A model generated the notes under the pieces. The model saw only the letters and a list, made by a program, of their open reading frames with translations, had not been told where the DNA came from and searched no databases. This document shows positions 1-9,841 of a stretch of 10,782 nucleotides of DNA, one piece after another (the stretch's first letter is position 1; each line of letters begins with the position of its first letter). A program made the translations under genes and the position numbers. Source of the stretch: an uncultured Veillonella sp. (GTDB lineage: Bacteria; Bacillota; Negativicutes; Veillonellales; Veillonellaceae); NCBI GenBank assembly GCA_934202215.1, contig CAKPXR010000046.1, positions 1-10,782 of the forward strand, in the 5' to 3' direction.

Positions 1-1962
1 GATGTAGCTAATCGAATTTGGCTTAGCACATTCCATAGCTTCTGTGCGAAATTCTTGCGTTTTGAGCTAGATAACTTCTTAGGTTATAACAGTAATTTTA
101 CAATCTATGATACATCTGACTCTCAAGCTGTTATTAAGGCTGCCTTAAAGGCATTAAATCTGGACGATAAATACTATCCAGTAGGTGCTATGATCGCTGC
201 TATCTCAGATGCAAAGAATAAATTGTTATTCGCCTCTGATTTTAGAAAGCAAGCACGGGACTTTTATCAACAGAAGGTTGCTGATGTATATGAATATTAT
301 GAACGAGAATTACGTAAAAATAATGCCTTAGACTTTGATGACCTTTTATTGGTGGCAGTAAAATTATTGCAATCTAATGCAGCTGTGCTAGATAAATATA
401 GCAAGCGTTTTCGTTATGTTATGATTGACGAATATCAAGATACGAACCATGCTCAATATTTACTGGCTAAATTATTAGCATCTCATTGGAAAAATATTGC
501 CGTTGTAGGTGATGCTGACCAAAGTATTTACGCTTGGCGTGGTGCAGATATTCAAAATATCTTAGACTTTGAAAAGGATTATCCGAACTGTACATCTATT
601 AAGTTGGAGCAAAACTACCGCTCTACAAAGATTATCCTTGATGCAGCCAATGCGGTAATTGAAAATAACGAAGGTCGTCCAAAGAAAAACTTGTGGACCG
701 ATAAGACTGAAGGTGCTAAAATCCAGCATTTTACGGCGCAGTCTGAACATGAAGAAGCGGCTTTCATCGGCGACACTATTGCTAAAAAGCACGATATTCA
801 TGGCGTACCTTATGGCGATATGGCTATTTTGTACCGTACAAATGCTCAATCTCGTGTACTTGAAGAAGCACTGATTAAACGGGCTCTGCCATATACGATG
901 GTAGGGGGCACAAAGTTCTATGATCGTAAAGAAATTAAGGATGTTTTAGCTTATTTACGCGTACTATATAATCCTTTCGATGATTTAAGTTTATTACGTA
1001 TCATTAATGTACCAAAGCGTAGTATTGGTGCAACTACAGTGGCAAAACTACAAGATTATGCTCGTGCAAACGGCACATCCTTGTTTATGACATTAACACA
1101 GTTGCATCTTGTAGATACGATTAAAGGTAAAACAAAGGAAAAGTTAGAAGAATTCGGCATTCTTATCTTTACTCTTGTAGCTGAAATGGAAGACAAAACG
1201 GTACTCGATATTTTAGAAGCTATTCTTGATAGAACAGGTTACTTGGCACAGTTAGAAGAAAGTACGGATCCACAAGATCAGGCTCGTGCTGAGAATATCG
1301 GTGAACTTTTATCTGTAGCTAAAGACTTCCAAGATACTAATCCAACGGGGACTGTTGAGGATTTCTTAGAGCAAGTAGCCCTCGTTAATGATGTTGACTC
1401 CTTTGAGCAAGAAGAATCTAAAGTGACCTTAATGACATTACATGCTGCAAAAGGTTTGGAGTTTCCAATCGTATTCTTAGGAGGCTTGGAGGAAGGCTTA
1501 TTCCCTCATAGTCGCACATTGATGAACCCTGAGGAAATTGAAGAGGAACGTCGTCTTGCCTATGTAGGCATTACTCGTGCTGAAAAGGAACTATATATTT
1601 CTAATGCTACTACGCGTACCGTATTTGGCCGTACTAGCAGTTATTTGCCATCTCGCTTTATTGACGAAATTCCTGAAGAGTTAGTAGATGGTTTGCGTGC
1701 TAAGCGTAAAGTACCTGATGATATTAAGCGCCATGTACCACAACATATGAGTGTTACTAGCCGTCCTGTAACAAAACCAATTGTTCGCAATGAAGTGATT
1801 GCTGATTGGAAGGTTGGCGATACAGCTATTCATAGTAAGTGGGGCAATGGGAAAGTAATCAATGTCGCCGGCGAAGGGGCTGGCATGAAGCTAACAATTG
1901 AGTTTCCAACCCAAGGTGTACGTGTGGTAATGGCTAAATTTGCACCTGTTAAAAAGGGGTAA
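1..1962 (+). CDS. pcrA: ATP-dependent DNA helicase PcrA/UvrD (superfamily 1A), 5' end cut by the window
   Basis: A 3'-5' superfamily 1 helicase that unwinds DNA in repair and rolling-circle replication and clears recombinase or stalled RNA polymerase. The frame is open from base 1, and the first in-window TTG (55) is internal, because motif Ia (TFHSFC, residues 10-15 of the visible protein) lies before it. Visible motifs in order: II with DEYQDT (143-148), III GDADQSIYAWRG (170-181), IV QNYRST, V LMTLHAAKGLEF, and VI RRLAYVGITRAEKE (517-530). The 653 visible residues lack the Walker A region. Aligning Gln174/Tyr177/Trp179/Arg180 with Gln254/Tyr257/Trp259/Arg260 of Geobacillus PcrA suggests about 80 residues are missing. 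The C-terminal 50 residues (WKVGDTAIHSKWGNGKV onward) form the Tudor-like tail known in PcrA to touch RNA polymerase. ligA follows after 26 bases, as in other Firmicutes. UvrD is the alternative name; the Firmicutes context favours PcrA. Confidence 0.97.
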   Translation, partial: DVANRIWLSTFHSFCAKFLRFELDNFLGYNSNFTIYDTSDSQAVIKAALKALNLDDKYYPVGAMIAAISDAKNKLLFASDFRKQARDFYQQKVADVYEYYERELRKNNALDFDDLLLVAVKLLQSNAAVLDKYSKRFRYVMIDEYQDTNHAQYLLAKLLASHWKNIAVVGDADQSIYAWRGADIQNILDFEKDYPNCTSIKLEQNYRSTKIILDAANAVIENNEGRPKKNLWTDKTEGAKIQHFTAQSEHEEAAFIGDTIAKKHDIHGVPYGDMAILYRTNAQSRVLEEALIKRALPYTMVGGTKFYDRKEIKDVLAYLRVLYNPFDDLSLLRIINVPKRSIGATTVAKLQDYARANGTSLFMTLTQLHLVDTIKGKTKEKLEEFGILIFTLVAEMEDKTVLDILEAILDRTGYLAQLEESTDPQDQARAENIGELLSVAKDFQDTNPTGTVEDFLEQVALVNDVDSFEQEESKVTLMTLHAAKGLEFPIVFLGGLEEGLFPHSRTLMNPEEIEEERRLAYVGITRAEKELYISNATTRTVFGRTSSYLPSRFIDEIPEELVDGLRAKRKVPDDIKRHVPQHMSVTSRPVTKPIVRNEVIADWKVGDTAIHSKWGNGKVINVAGEGAGMKLTIEFPTQGVRVVMAKFAPVKKG

Positions 1963-1985
1963 TTGTTTTCTGTATAAAAGGATAG

Positions 1986-3992
<2,007 letters not shown>

Positions 3993-4006
3993 ACATACAT
4001 TCTACA

Positions 4007-4021
4007 ATATTTTGAAAATAT
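4007..4021. repeat. 15-base perfect AT palindrome overlapping the gatC -35 element
   Basis: ATATTTTGAAAATAT is two 7-base half-sites around a central G. It covers the predicted -35 hexamer (4012-4017) of the gatC promoter, a position where an operator would block RNA polymerase. It is made almost only of A and T in an AT-rich gap, so chance is a real possibility. It is too weak and lacks a T-run in the right place to be a terminator for ligA. Confidence 0.35.
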
Positions 4022-4040
4022 ATATTATTTGCTTTATAAT
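4012..4040 (+). promoter_or_regulatory. Near-consensus housekeeping promoter for gatCAB
   Basis: A -35 box TTGAAA (4012-4017, 5 of 6 consensus), a 17-base spacer and a perfect -10 box TATAAT (4035-4040) lie in the gap between ligA and gatC. Transcription would start near 4047, leaving a leader of about 20 bases before the gatC ATG at 4067. That is too short for a T-box or riboswitch. The position supports gatCAB being transcribed on its own as well as by readthrough from pcrA-ligA. Confidence 0.8.
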
Positions 4041-4052
4041 AAATAATTATGA

Positions 4053-4061
4053 AAGGATGTG
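4053..4061 (+). promoter_or_regulatory. Ribosome binding site that decides the gatC start
   Basis: AAGGATGTG matches the ideal AAGGAGGTG in 8 of 9 positions and ends 5 bases before the ATG at 4067. An upstream in-frame ATG at 4049 would place this site inside the coding region and would sit almost on the predicted transcription start, so 4067 is the better start. Confidence 0.8.
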
Positions 4062-4066
4062 TCTCG

Positions 4067-4357
4067 ATGAAAATCAGCCAAGAGGAAATTAGAAAAATCG
4101 CCTGGCTTTCACGTTTGGAAGTTAAGGAAGAACATATGGCACATGTAGAAAAAGAGTTATCCGATATCTTGACTTATGTTGCTGAACTAGATGCATTAGA
4201 GCTTAATGATGTAGAACCAATGGCTCATGCAGTACCATTGAACAATGTATTTAGAGAGGATGAAACAAAACCATCCTTAGACCATGATTTAGCTTTGTCC
4301 AATGCTCCAGAAGCAGAGGATGGGTACTTTAAAGTACCTCGCGTTGTACAAGAATAG
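4067..4357 (+). CDS. gatC: Asp-tRNA(Asn)/Glu-tRNA(Gln) amidotransferase subunit C
   Basis: The small subunit of the heterotrimeric GatCAB amidotransferase. In known structures GatC wraps around the GatA-GatB interface and stabilises the complex; it has no active site of its own. With the start at 4067 the protein is 96 residues, the usual family length. It shows the typical N-terminal helical opening ([17 protein letters not shown]), a second amphipathic helix (about 22-46), the conserved [18 protein letters not shown] stretch, and the C-terminal [10 protein letters not shown] tail. It is the first gene after the 4012-4040 promoter. Its TAG stop is fused to the gatA Shine-Dalgarno (TAGGAGG), so the two are probably translationally linked. 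The upstream ATG at 4049 would add six residues and is disfavoured. Confidence 0.95.
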   Translation: MKISQEEIRKIAWLSRLEVKEEHMAHVEKELSDILTYVAELDALELNDVEPMAHAVPLNNVFREDETKPSLDHDLALSNAPEAEDGYFKVPRVVQE

Positions 4358-4368
4358 GAGGTTTCGCT

Positions 4369-5829
4369 GTGGCAACAATTCATGAATTACACAAGAAACT
4401 AGTGAATAAAGAAATCAGTGCCGTAGAATTGACGAATGCTGTTATTGCACATAAAGCGAAAGTGGAACCGACTGTACATGCGTACTTGTCCGATTCTCAT
4501 GATCGTGCTTTAGCTACAGCTAAGCTTGTAGATGAAGCAATTGCTAAAGGTGAAGCTATTTCTCCATTGGCAGGTATTCCTGGTGCAATTAAAGATAATA
4601 TTTGTATTAAAGATGAACCTGCAACATGTGCATCTAAAATGTTAGAGAACTTTGTACCTCCATACAATGCGTCTGTTATTGAACGTTTACAAGATAATCA
4701 ATTTGTAAGTCTTGGTAAACTTAACATGGACGAATTTGCTATGGGTGGTTCAACAGAAAACTCTGCATTAGCAAAAACTAGTAATCCTTGGAATGCTGAT
4801 TGTGTACCAGGTGGTTCTTCTGGTGGTAGTGCAGCAGCTGTATCTAGTGGCTCCGCTATTTGGGCTCTTGGCTCTGATACTGGTGGGTCTATTCGTCAAC
4901 CAGCATCCTTCTGTGGTGTTGTAGGCTTAAAACCAACATACGGTAATGTATCTCGTTATGGTTTAATCGCCTTTGCATCCTCTTTAGACCAAATTGGACC
5001 TGTTACTCGTGATGTAACAGATGCTGCTTTAGTATTAAATGCCATCTCTGGTCATGATGCGAAAGACTCCACATCTATTCCAGGTACTCGTGTAGACTAC
5101 ACTACAGCTCTTGTAAATGATGTAAAAAATCTTAAAATCGGTGTGCCAAAAGAATTCTTTGGCGAAGGTCTCAATAGCGAAGTTCGTAAAGCTATGGAAG
5201 AGGCTATCGAAACATATAAAAAATTGGGTGCTGAAATCGTTGAGGTTTCCTTACCTAACTCTAAATATGCGTTGTCTGCATACTATATCATCGCATTGGC
5301 AGAAGCTAGCTCCAATTTGGCTCGTTATGACGGTGTAAGCTATGGTATGCGCGTATCTGCAGATAATCTTGTAGACATGTCTACTAAAACTCGTACAGAA
5401 GGTTTTGGCCCAGAAGTACAACGCCGTATCTTGTTAGGTACCTATGTATTGAGCGCTGGTTACTATGATGCTTACTATTTGAAAGCATTGAAAGTTCGCC
5501 GCCTCATTAAAAATGAATTTGATGAAGCATTCTCCAAAGTGGATTTGATTTTAACACCAACTGCACCTAATACGTCTTATAAATTTGGTGAAAAAGCAAA
5601 TGATCCATTGGCAATGTACTTAGAAGATATCTGTACAGTACCAGCAAACCTTGCAGGTATTCCAGGTATTAGCATTCCAGCAGGTATGAGCAGCAGCAAT
5701 TTGCCAATCGGCTTACAATTGCTTGGTCCTGCTATGGGTGAAGAAACATTGTTACGTGCCGCTTTCACATTTGAACAAGCACGTCCAGATTGTCAATTAG
5801 TAGCACCAACTGGGGAGGTTTCTCTATGA
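4369..5829 (+). CDS. gatA: Asp-tRNA(Asn)/Glu-tRNA(Gln) amidotransferase subunit A (amidase)
   Basis: Glutaminase subunit of GatCAB. It hydrolyses glutamine, and the ammonia travels to GatB to amidate Glu-tRNA(Gln), and in many species Asp-tRNA(Asn). It is an amidase-signature protein of 486 residues, the normal length. The Ser-cisSer-Lys triad is intact: Lys75 in GAIKDN, Ser150 in [10 protein letters not shown], and Ser174 in [10 protein letters not shown]. The spacing (75 and 99 residues from the lysine) is the same as Lys79/Ser154/Ser178 of the Staphylococcus enzyme. The C-terminal part has the substrate-pocket stretch DLILTPTAP and the closing [11 protein letters not shown] block. The start is GTG at 4369, with AGGAGG (4356-4361) overlapping the gatC stop and a 7-base spacer. 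The TGA stop overlaps the gatB ATG by 4 bases (ATGA), which points to translational coupling and a balanced subunit ratio. Confidence 0.98.
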   Translation: MATIHELHKKLVNKEISAVELTNAVIAHKAKVEPTVHAYLSDSHDRALATAKLVDEAIAKGEAISPLAGIPGAIKDNICIKDEPATCASKMLENFVPPYNASVIERLQDNQFVSLGKLNMDEFAMGGSTENSALAKTSNPWNADCVPGGSSGGSAAAVSSGSAIWALGSDTGGSIRQPASFCGVVGLKPTYGNVSRYGLIAFASSLDQIGPVTRDVTDAALVLNAISGHDAKDSTSIPGTRVDYTTALVNDVKNLKIGVPKEFFGEGLNSEVRKAMEEAIETYKKLGAEIVEVSLPNSKYALSAYYIIALAEASSNLARYDGVSYGMRVSADNLVDMSTKTRTEGFGPEVQRRILLGTYVLSAGYYDAYYLKALKVRRLIKNEFDEAFSKVDLILTPTAPNTSYKFGEKANDPLAMYLEDICTVPANLAGIPGISIPAGMSSSNLPIGLQLLGPAMGEETLLRAAFTFEQARPDCQLVAPTGEVSL

Positions 5830-7274
5830 GTAGTAAATACGAAACAGTCGTTGGTTTAGAGGTTCATACAGAGCTTAAGACTAAGTCTAAAATCTTCTGT
5901 GGTTGTACCACTGAATTCGGCGGCGATCAAAATACACATGTATGCCCAGTATGCCTAGGCTTACCTGGTGCTATGCCTGTGTTAAATAAACAAGTAGTAG
6001 AATTTGCTATCAAAGTAGGTTTAGCATTGAACTGTGAAATTCTAAACTTTAACAAATTTGACCGTAAAAACTACTACTATCCAGATTTGCCAAAAAACTA
6101 TCAAACATCACAATACGATTTGCCAATTTGCTTGAATGGTCATTTAGACATCGAAGTAAATGGTGAAACTAAACGCATTGGTATTACGCGTATTCACATG
6201 GAAGAAGATGCTGGTAAACTCGTTCATAGTGGTAACACGATTTCCGATTCTAAATCTTCTAATGTTGACTACAACCGTACGGGTGTACCTCTTCTTGAAA
6301 TCGTATCCGAACCAGATATTCGTTCCGGTGCAGAAGCGAGAGCCTATGTTGAAAAATTACGTTCTATCTTGCAATATTTGGAAGTATCTGACGGTCGTAT
6401 GGAAGAAGGTTCCTTGCGTGGTGACTGTAACGTATCCGTACGTTTGCGCGGTACTAAAGAGTTTGGTACACGTACAGAAACTAAGAACGTTAACTCCTTA
6501 ACAGCTATCCAAAAGGTTGTTGAATATGAAGCATTGCGTCAAGCGAAGTTGATTGAAGCTGGCGGCAAAGTAGATCAAGAAACACGTACTTGGGATGATG
6601 CTCAAGGCATTACTATTGGTATGCGTAAAAAAGACGAAGAAAACGACTACCGTTACTTCCCTGAACCTGACTTGGTACCAATTGTAATTACAGACGAAAA
6701 AATCGAAGAAGTACGTCGTGCGTTGCCAGAATTACAAGATGCTAAGATTGAACGCTTTGTATCTGAATATGGCTTGTCTCGTGAAGATGCAACAATCCTT
6801 ACTGTATCCCGTAAAACAGCAGATTTCTTGGATGCTACTGTAAAAGCAGGCGCAGATGCTAAGACTGTTGCTAACTGGATGCTTGGTGACTTGTCCAAAA
6901 TGATTAATGAAAGTGGCTTAACATTTGCTGAATCTAAAGTAAGCCCTGAAAACTTGGCTGGTATGATTGCCCTTATCGATAAAGGTACAATCTCTGGTAA
7001 AATTGCGAAAAAAGTTATCGTATCCATGTGGGAATCCGGCAAGGATGCAGATACTATCGTAAAAGAAGAAGGCCTTGTTCAAATCACTGATACTGGTGCT
7101 ATCGAAGAAATCGTTAAGCAAGTTATTGCAAATAACCCACAACCAGTGGCAGACTTCAAAGGTGGCAATGGTAAGGCTATTGGCTTCTTAGTAGGTCAAG
7201 TTATGAAGGAATCTAAAGGCCGTGCTAACCCTGGTATGGTAAATGAATTGCTTCAAAAATACTTGAAAGACTAA
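5826..7274 (+). CDS. gatB: Asp-tRNA(Asn)/Glu-tRNA(Gln) amidotransferase subunit B
   Basis: The tRNA-binding and kinase/transamidase subunit of GatCAB. It phosphorylates the side-chain carboxylate of mischarged aminoacyl-tRNA with ATP and replaces the phosphate with ammonia from GatA. The chosen ATG gives 482 residues, a typical length. The N-terminal cradle domain opens with [10 protein letters not shown] and carries a zinc knuckle of Cys25, Cys27, Cys40 and Cys43. The family signature [13 protein letters not shown] is at 148-160, and the conserved HMEEDAGK (124-131) is part of the active-site region. The C-terminal third is helical plus a GatB/YqeY tail domain that grips the tRNA elbow, ending in the usual [21 protein letters not shown] block. 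The start at 5826 has GGGGAGG with a 7-base spacer and overlaps the gatA stop. An earlier in-frame ATG at 5790 lies inside gatA and lacks such a site. A strong terminator follows. Confidence 0.97.
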   Translation: MSSKYETVVGLEVHTELKTKSKIFCGCTTEFGGDQNTHVCPVCLGLPGAMPVLNKQVVEFAIKVGLALNCEILNFNKFDRKNYYYPDLPKNYQTSQYDLPICLNGHLDIEVNGETKRIGITRIHMEEDAGKLVHSGNTISDSKSSNVDYNRTGVPLLEIVSEPDIRSGAEARAYVEKLRSILQYLEVSDGRMEEGSLRGDCNVSVRLRGTKEFGTRTETKNVNSLTAIQKVVEYEALRQAKLIEAGGKVDQETRTWDDAQGITIGMRKKDEENDYRYFPEPDLVPIVITDEKIEEVRRALPELQDAKIERFVSEYGLSREDATILTVSRKTADFLDATVKAGADAKTVANWMLGDLSKMINESGLTFAESKVSPENLAGMIALIDKGTISGKIAKKVIVSMWESGKDADTIVKEEGLVQITDTGAIEEIVKQVIANNPQPVADFKGGNGKAIGFLVGQVMKESKGRANPGMVNELLQKYLKD

Positions 7275-7317
7275 TTTGTCGGTTAGCCTATAGTCGCATA
7301 AGCAATACAATAAATAG

Positions 7318-7372
7318 ATCCCCTATAGATATATAAACTTATATCTGTAGGGGATATTTATTTGCATTTTTT
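7318..7372 (+). terminator. Rho-independent terminator of the gatCAB operon
   Basis: A 16-base-pair stem pairs 7318-7333 with 7340-7355. ATCCCC at the foot pairs with GGGGAT, with one G-U pair higher up, and a 6-base loop (TAAACT) closes it. A T-rich tract with a run of six T follows (about 7356-7372). It ends the gat transcript and separates it from the next gene, which has its own promoter directly after. The rest of the 7275-7440 gap holds only that promoter and leader. Confidence 0.9.
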
Positions 7373-7383
7373 ATGGTAAAGTA

Positions 7384-7392
7384 TGGTATAAT
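7384..7392 (+). promoter_or_regulatory. Extended -10 promoter for the small membrane protein gene
   Basis: TGG followed by a perfect TATAAT (7387-7392) forms an extended -10 element. A weak -35 candidate, TTGCAT (7362-7367), has a 19-base spacer, so activity would rest on the extended -10. Transcription would begin near 7399, giving a leader of about 40 bases. The element sits immediately after the gat terminator, as expected for a new transcription unit. Confidence 0.7.
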
Positions 7393-7440
7393 AGGTTGTA
7401 TAAAATTAATTATTATTTTGGTCATATAAAGGACTTAATG

Positions 7441-7857
7441 ATGAATGATCAACAGAATATAAATAACAATCAAAATACATATAGAAGTAGTGAGCGTAGC
7501 GATAGCTACAGTAGTAATACACGTGCTGCAGAACCTAATACACGCGTATTATCTGATGATGAACGCCGTGATTTTGATGGTGTAACCATTGAAGAGGTAG
7601 GCGATTCTGTTCATGTGGACTCTACACCTAGTAATGTGAACGAAGACTATCAACGCAGTGAAGAATTTAACCAATATGGTCCACATGTTAAGGTATATAG
7701 CTTTAATAGTACAAGTTGGCTTAGTCGCATCATTTTAATTATCATATTAGCTGTCGTTTTAGCAGCTGTTGTATTCTTTGGTGGCATTATCCTATCTGTA
7801 GTAGGGGTTGTCATTTTAGTGGGGGCTATTGTTTCCTTTATCTTTGGGCTCTTTTAA
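7441..7857 (+). CDS. Unrecognised small protein with polar N-terminal half and C-terminal membrane hairpin
   Basis: I do not recognise this family. The 138-residue protein has two contrasting halves. Residues 1-90 are polar and probably disordered: Asn/Gln/Ser-rich at first (NDQQNINNNQN), then acidic, with a block at about 36-60 (VLSDDERRDFDGVTIEEV) that looks like the most constrained part. Residues 96-138 are almost wholly hydrophobic, with a Gly-Gly at 114-115 and small residues near 121-128. This suggests two membrane helices forming a hairpin, with the chain ending inside or at the membrane (GLF). There is no signal peptide, cysteine or catalytic motif. A tail-anchored topology with the polar half in the cytoplasm fits. 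AAAGGA (7428-7433) stands 7 bases before the ATG at 7441. The adjacent in-frame ATG at 7438 is possible, while a TTG at 7396 is upstream of the predicted transcript start. It lies alone between the gat terminator and the radical SAM genes. Confidence 0.85.
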   Translation: MNDQQNINNNQNTYRSSERSDSYSSNTRAAEPNTRVLSDDERRDFDGVTIEEVGDSVHVDSTPSNVNEDYQRSEEFNQYGPHVKVYSFNSTSWLSRIILIIILAVVLAAVVFFGGIILSVVGVVILVGAIVSFIFGLF

Positions 7858-7866
7858 TGGTATAAT
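7858..7866 (+). promoter_or_regulatory. Extended -10 promoter for the radical SAM gene pair
   Basis: TGG plus a perfect TATAAT (7861-7866) begins one base after the stop codon of the small membrane protein gene. No good -35 hexamer is seen at 17 bases, so it is another extended -10 type. Transcription would begin near 7873, with a leader of about 48 bases. The absence of a terminator before it means readthrough from the upstream gene is also likely. Confidence 0.65.
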
Positions 7867-7885
7867 ATATATATTATGACTAGAC

Positions 7886-7900
7886 GGTGGCTGAGCCATT
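7886..7900 (+). other. Small hairpin in the leader of the DUF4080 radical SAM gene
   Basis: GGTGGC (7886-7891) can pair with GCCATT (7895-7900) around a 3-base TGA loop, with four Watson-Crick and two G-U pairs. It lies between the predicted transcription start and the ribosome site (AAGGGGA, 7911-7917). It has no T-run, so it is not a terminator. It could be a leader structure or chance. Confidence 0.25.
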
Positions 7901-7920
7901 CGATGATATAAAGGGGACCT

Positions 7921-9759
7921 ATGAACGTAGTTTTATCCACATTAAACTCAAAATTTATACATTCCTCCCTGGCTTTGCGTTATCTCAAAGCCTACGGGCA
8001 GGCTCACGGACAGGCATACGATATAGTAGAATATACTATTAATATGCCTGTTTTACATATTCTTAGCGATATTACAGAGCGCAATATAGATGTATTGGGC
8101 TTTGCTTGCTATATCTGGAATATCGAAATGACATTACATGTAGTGGACTTGGTGAAAGCTGTTCGACCAGATATTAAGATCATTTTAGGTGGACCAGAGG
8201 TTTCTTTCACAGCCGATGAAATCCTAAATCGATGCCATGCCGTAGATTATGTTGTACAAGGGGAAGGGGAAGAAGCTTTCTACCAACTTATTAGTGCATT
8301 ACAAAATGGTAAGGATGGTTTACAAGAAGAAATCCCTGGGGTACGAGGACGTCATATTTCAGGCGAACTTATGGGCTCTACAGAGGCTGTAGAGGTTAAA
8401 GATCTTAGTACTATACCATTCCCGTATGTAGAAGAGGATATGGAGGATTTAGAACATAAAATCATCTATTATGAATCCTCTCGCGGATGTCCATTCTCCT
8501 GTCAGTACTGCTTATCTGGCAACAAGAATACAGTGCGGTTCTTCCCACAGGAGAGAACCTTCAAAGAGCTACAATGGTTTATCGATCACAAGGTGAAGCA
8601 AGTTAAATTTGTAGATAGAACATTTAACTGTGCACCACATCACCATCGACCTATGATGGAATTTATGCGTTATGCAGATACAGAGACGAACTTCCATTTG
8701 GAGATGGAACCAGAGCTCATGACAGAGTGGGAAACACAGATTCTCTGTGAAACACCACCAGGCCGTATCCAAATCGAGGTGGGCGTACAAAGTACACATA
8801 AGAAAACCTTGGATGCTATTAATCGTTACAATGATTGGCCATATATTCAAAAGGCTATCCGTCCTATTATTGAGGCCGGCCGTACACATGTACATATGGA
8901 TTTAATTGTAGGCTTACCTTACGAAAATAAAGCGCGATTTGGATTATCCTTCAACGATTTATTTAGCTTACAACCTCATGCGCTACAAATAGGGTTCTTG
9001 AAACTATTAAAAGGCTCTGGTGTACGCCGCATGGATGAATACCAATATATTAGTGATCCATTAGCTCCTTATGAGGTTTTAAGTACACATGTATTGCCAT
9101 ATAAAGACGTTCGGTTCTTGAAACACTTTGAAGATGTATTTGAACGCTTCTATAATAGTGAGCGTTTTAGAACTGTCTTTGCCTATATTGGTAGCAAGCT
9201 TATTAAGGAACATACTGATACATCCATAACTGGTGAAGATATAGTAACAAATCATGTACCACCAATGAAAAAGTATGATCCATCTAAAGTGGAGCCTAAA
9301 AAAGACGCTTTTTCTTATTTCTGTGAAATGACACAAGCTTGGCTCGATGCAGGTAATCACAAGGTTAACTTGAAAGATATTGATCAAATCGAGTTCTTAT
9401 ATAACTTCTTCTTGTCTAAAGGTGACAAAGTAGCAGCCGAATTATTACAGTACGATACTCTTGTTAGCTATCGTGGTAAGGTTCGAAGTGAAGCCGTTGG
9501 TTTACCTAAACAGACAAAGGAGCTTTTACAAGAAGGGGAAGCATTCTGGCGCAACGAAGATGTTGCATCTCAGTATATTCCAAACTATACATTTAAAGAA
9601 TGGCGTAAGATTCGCCAACAATATGTAGAAATGCCGATGTCTAAGGAGACGGCACATGTATTAGGTATAGATAATGTACCTAGTACACCATTTACAGTTG
9701 TTATCGACGTTAATAAAGAGGTAAAACCATTTATACGTCCAGAAATAGAGGCTTGTTAG
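7921..9759 (+). CDS. B12-binding-type radical SAM protein, DUF4080 family
   Basis: A 612-residue cytosolic iron-sulfur enzyme of unknown reaction. Residues 1-130 form the Rossmann-like cobalamin-binding domain seen ahead of many radical SAM cores: the opening STLNSKFIHSSLALRYLK, then GGPEVSF (90-96) and VQGEGEEAF (112-120). The radical SAM barrel follows, with its 4Fe-4S cysteines in CPFSCQYC (Cys190, Cys194, Cys197; classic CX3CX2C). Further barrel strands appear at FVDRTFN (230-236), IEVGVQS (285-291) and HMDLIVGLPYE (325-335). The remainder, from about 370, matches what I know as the DUF4080 C-terminal region, which has no assigned function. This domain B lacks a DxHxxG cobalamin motif, which is common in this class, so B12 use is not proven. 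The ATG is preceded by AAGGGGA with a short spacer. A second radical SAM gene follows after 82 bases with no terminator between, suggesting one transcript. Confidence 0.92.
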   Translation: MNVVLSTLNSKFIHSSLALRYLKAYGQAHGQAYDIVEYTINMPVLHILSDITERNIDVLGFACYIWNIEMTLHVVDLVKAVRPDIKIILGGPEVSFTADEILNRCHAVDYVVQGEGEEAFYQLISALQNGKDGLQEEIPGVRGRHISGELMGSTEAVEVKDLSTIPFPYVEEDMEDLEHKIIYYESSRGCPFSCQYCLSGNKNTVRFFPQERTFKELQWFIDHKVKQVKFVDRTFNCAPHHHRPMMEFMRYADTETNFHLEMEPELMTEWETQILCETPPGRIQIEVGVQSTHKKTLDAINRYNDWPYIQKAIRPIIEAGRTHVHMDLIVGLPYENKARFGLSFNDLFSLQPHALQIGFLKLLKGSGVRRMDEYQYISDPLAPYEVLSTHVLPYKDVRFLKHFEDVFERFYNSERFRTVFAYIGSKLIKEHTDTSITGEDIVTNHVPPMKKYDPSKVEPKKDAFSYFCEMTQAWLDAGNHKVNLKDIDQIEFLYNFFLSKGDKVAAELLQYDTLVSYRGKVRSEAVGLPKQTKELLQEGEAFWRNEDVASQYIPNYTFKEWRKIRQQYVEMPMSKETAHVLGIDNVPSTPFTVVIDVNKEVKPFIRPEIEAC

Positions 9760-9841
9760 TAATACAAAAATAATTTATCTAATTTTTGATAGTTGAAATA
9801 TTACATAACAAGCGATGATTGGTTAGTTAAATAGGAGTGTT

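Noticed and set aside
55..57. TTG at 55 as the start of the helicase gene
   Set aside because: The frame is open to base 1 and the residues before it form helicase motif Ia (TFHSFC), so the gene continues upstream of the window.
4049..4066. Upstream in-frame ATG for gatC giving a 102-residue protein
   Set aside because: It would place the ribosome site inside the gene and lies almost at the predicted transcription start; the ATG at 4067 has a well-spaced site and gives the usual family length.
4041..4066. A T-box or other tRNA-sensing leader ahead of gatCAB
   Set aside because: The predicted leader is about 20 bases, with no room for such a structure.
7867..7920. A cobalamin riboswitch ahead of the B12-type radical SAM gene
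   Set aside because: The predicted leader is only about 48 bases and contains just one small hairpin, far too short for that riboswitch.
9760..9841. A promoter or terminator between the two radical SAM genes
   Set aside because: TTGATA (9786-9791) has no matching -10 box at a suitable spacing, and the only hairpin is a 4-base-pair stem, so neither can be supported.
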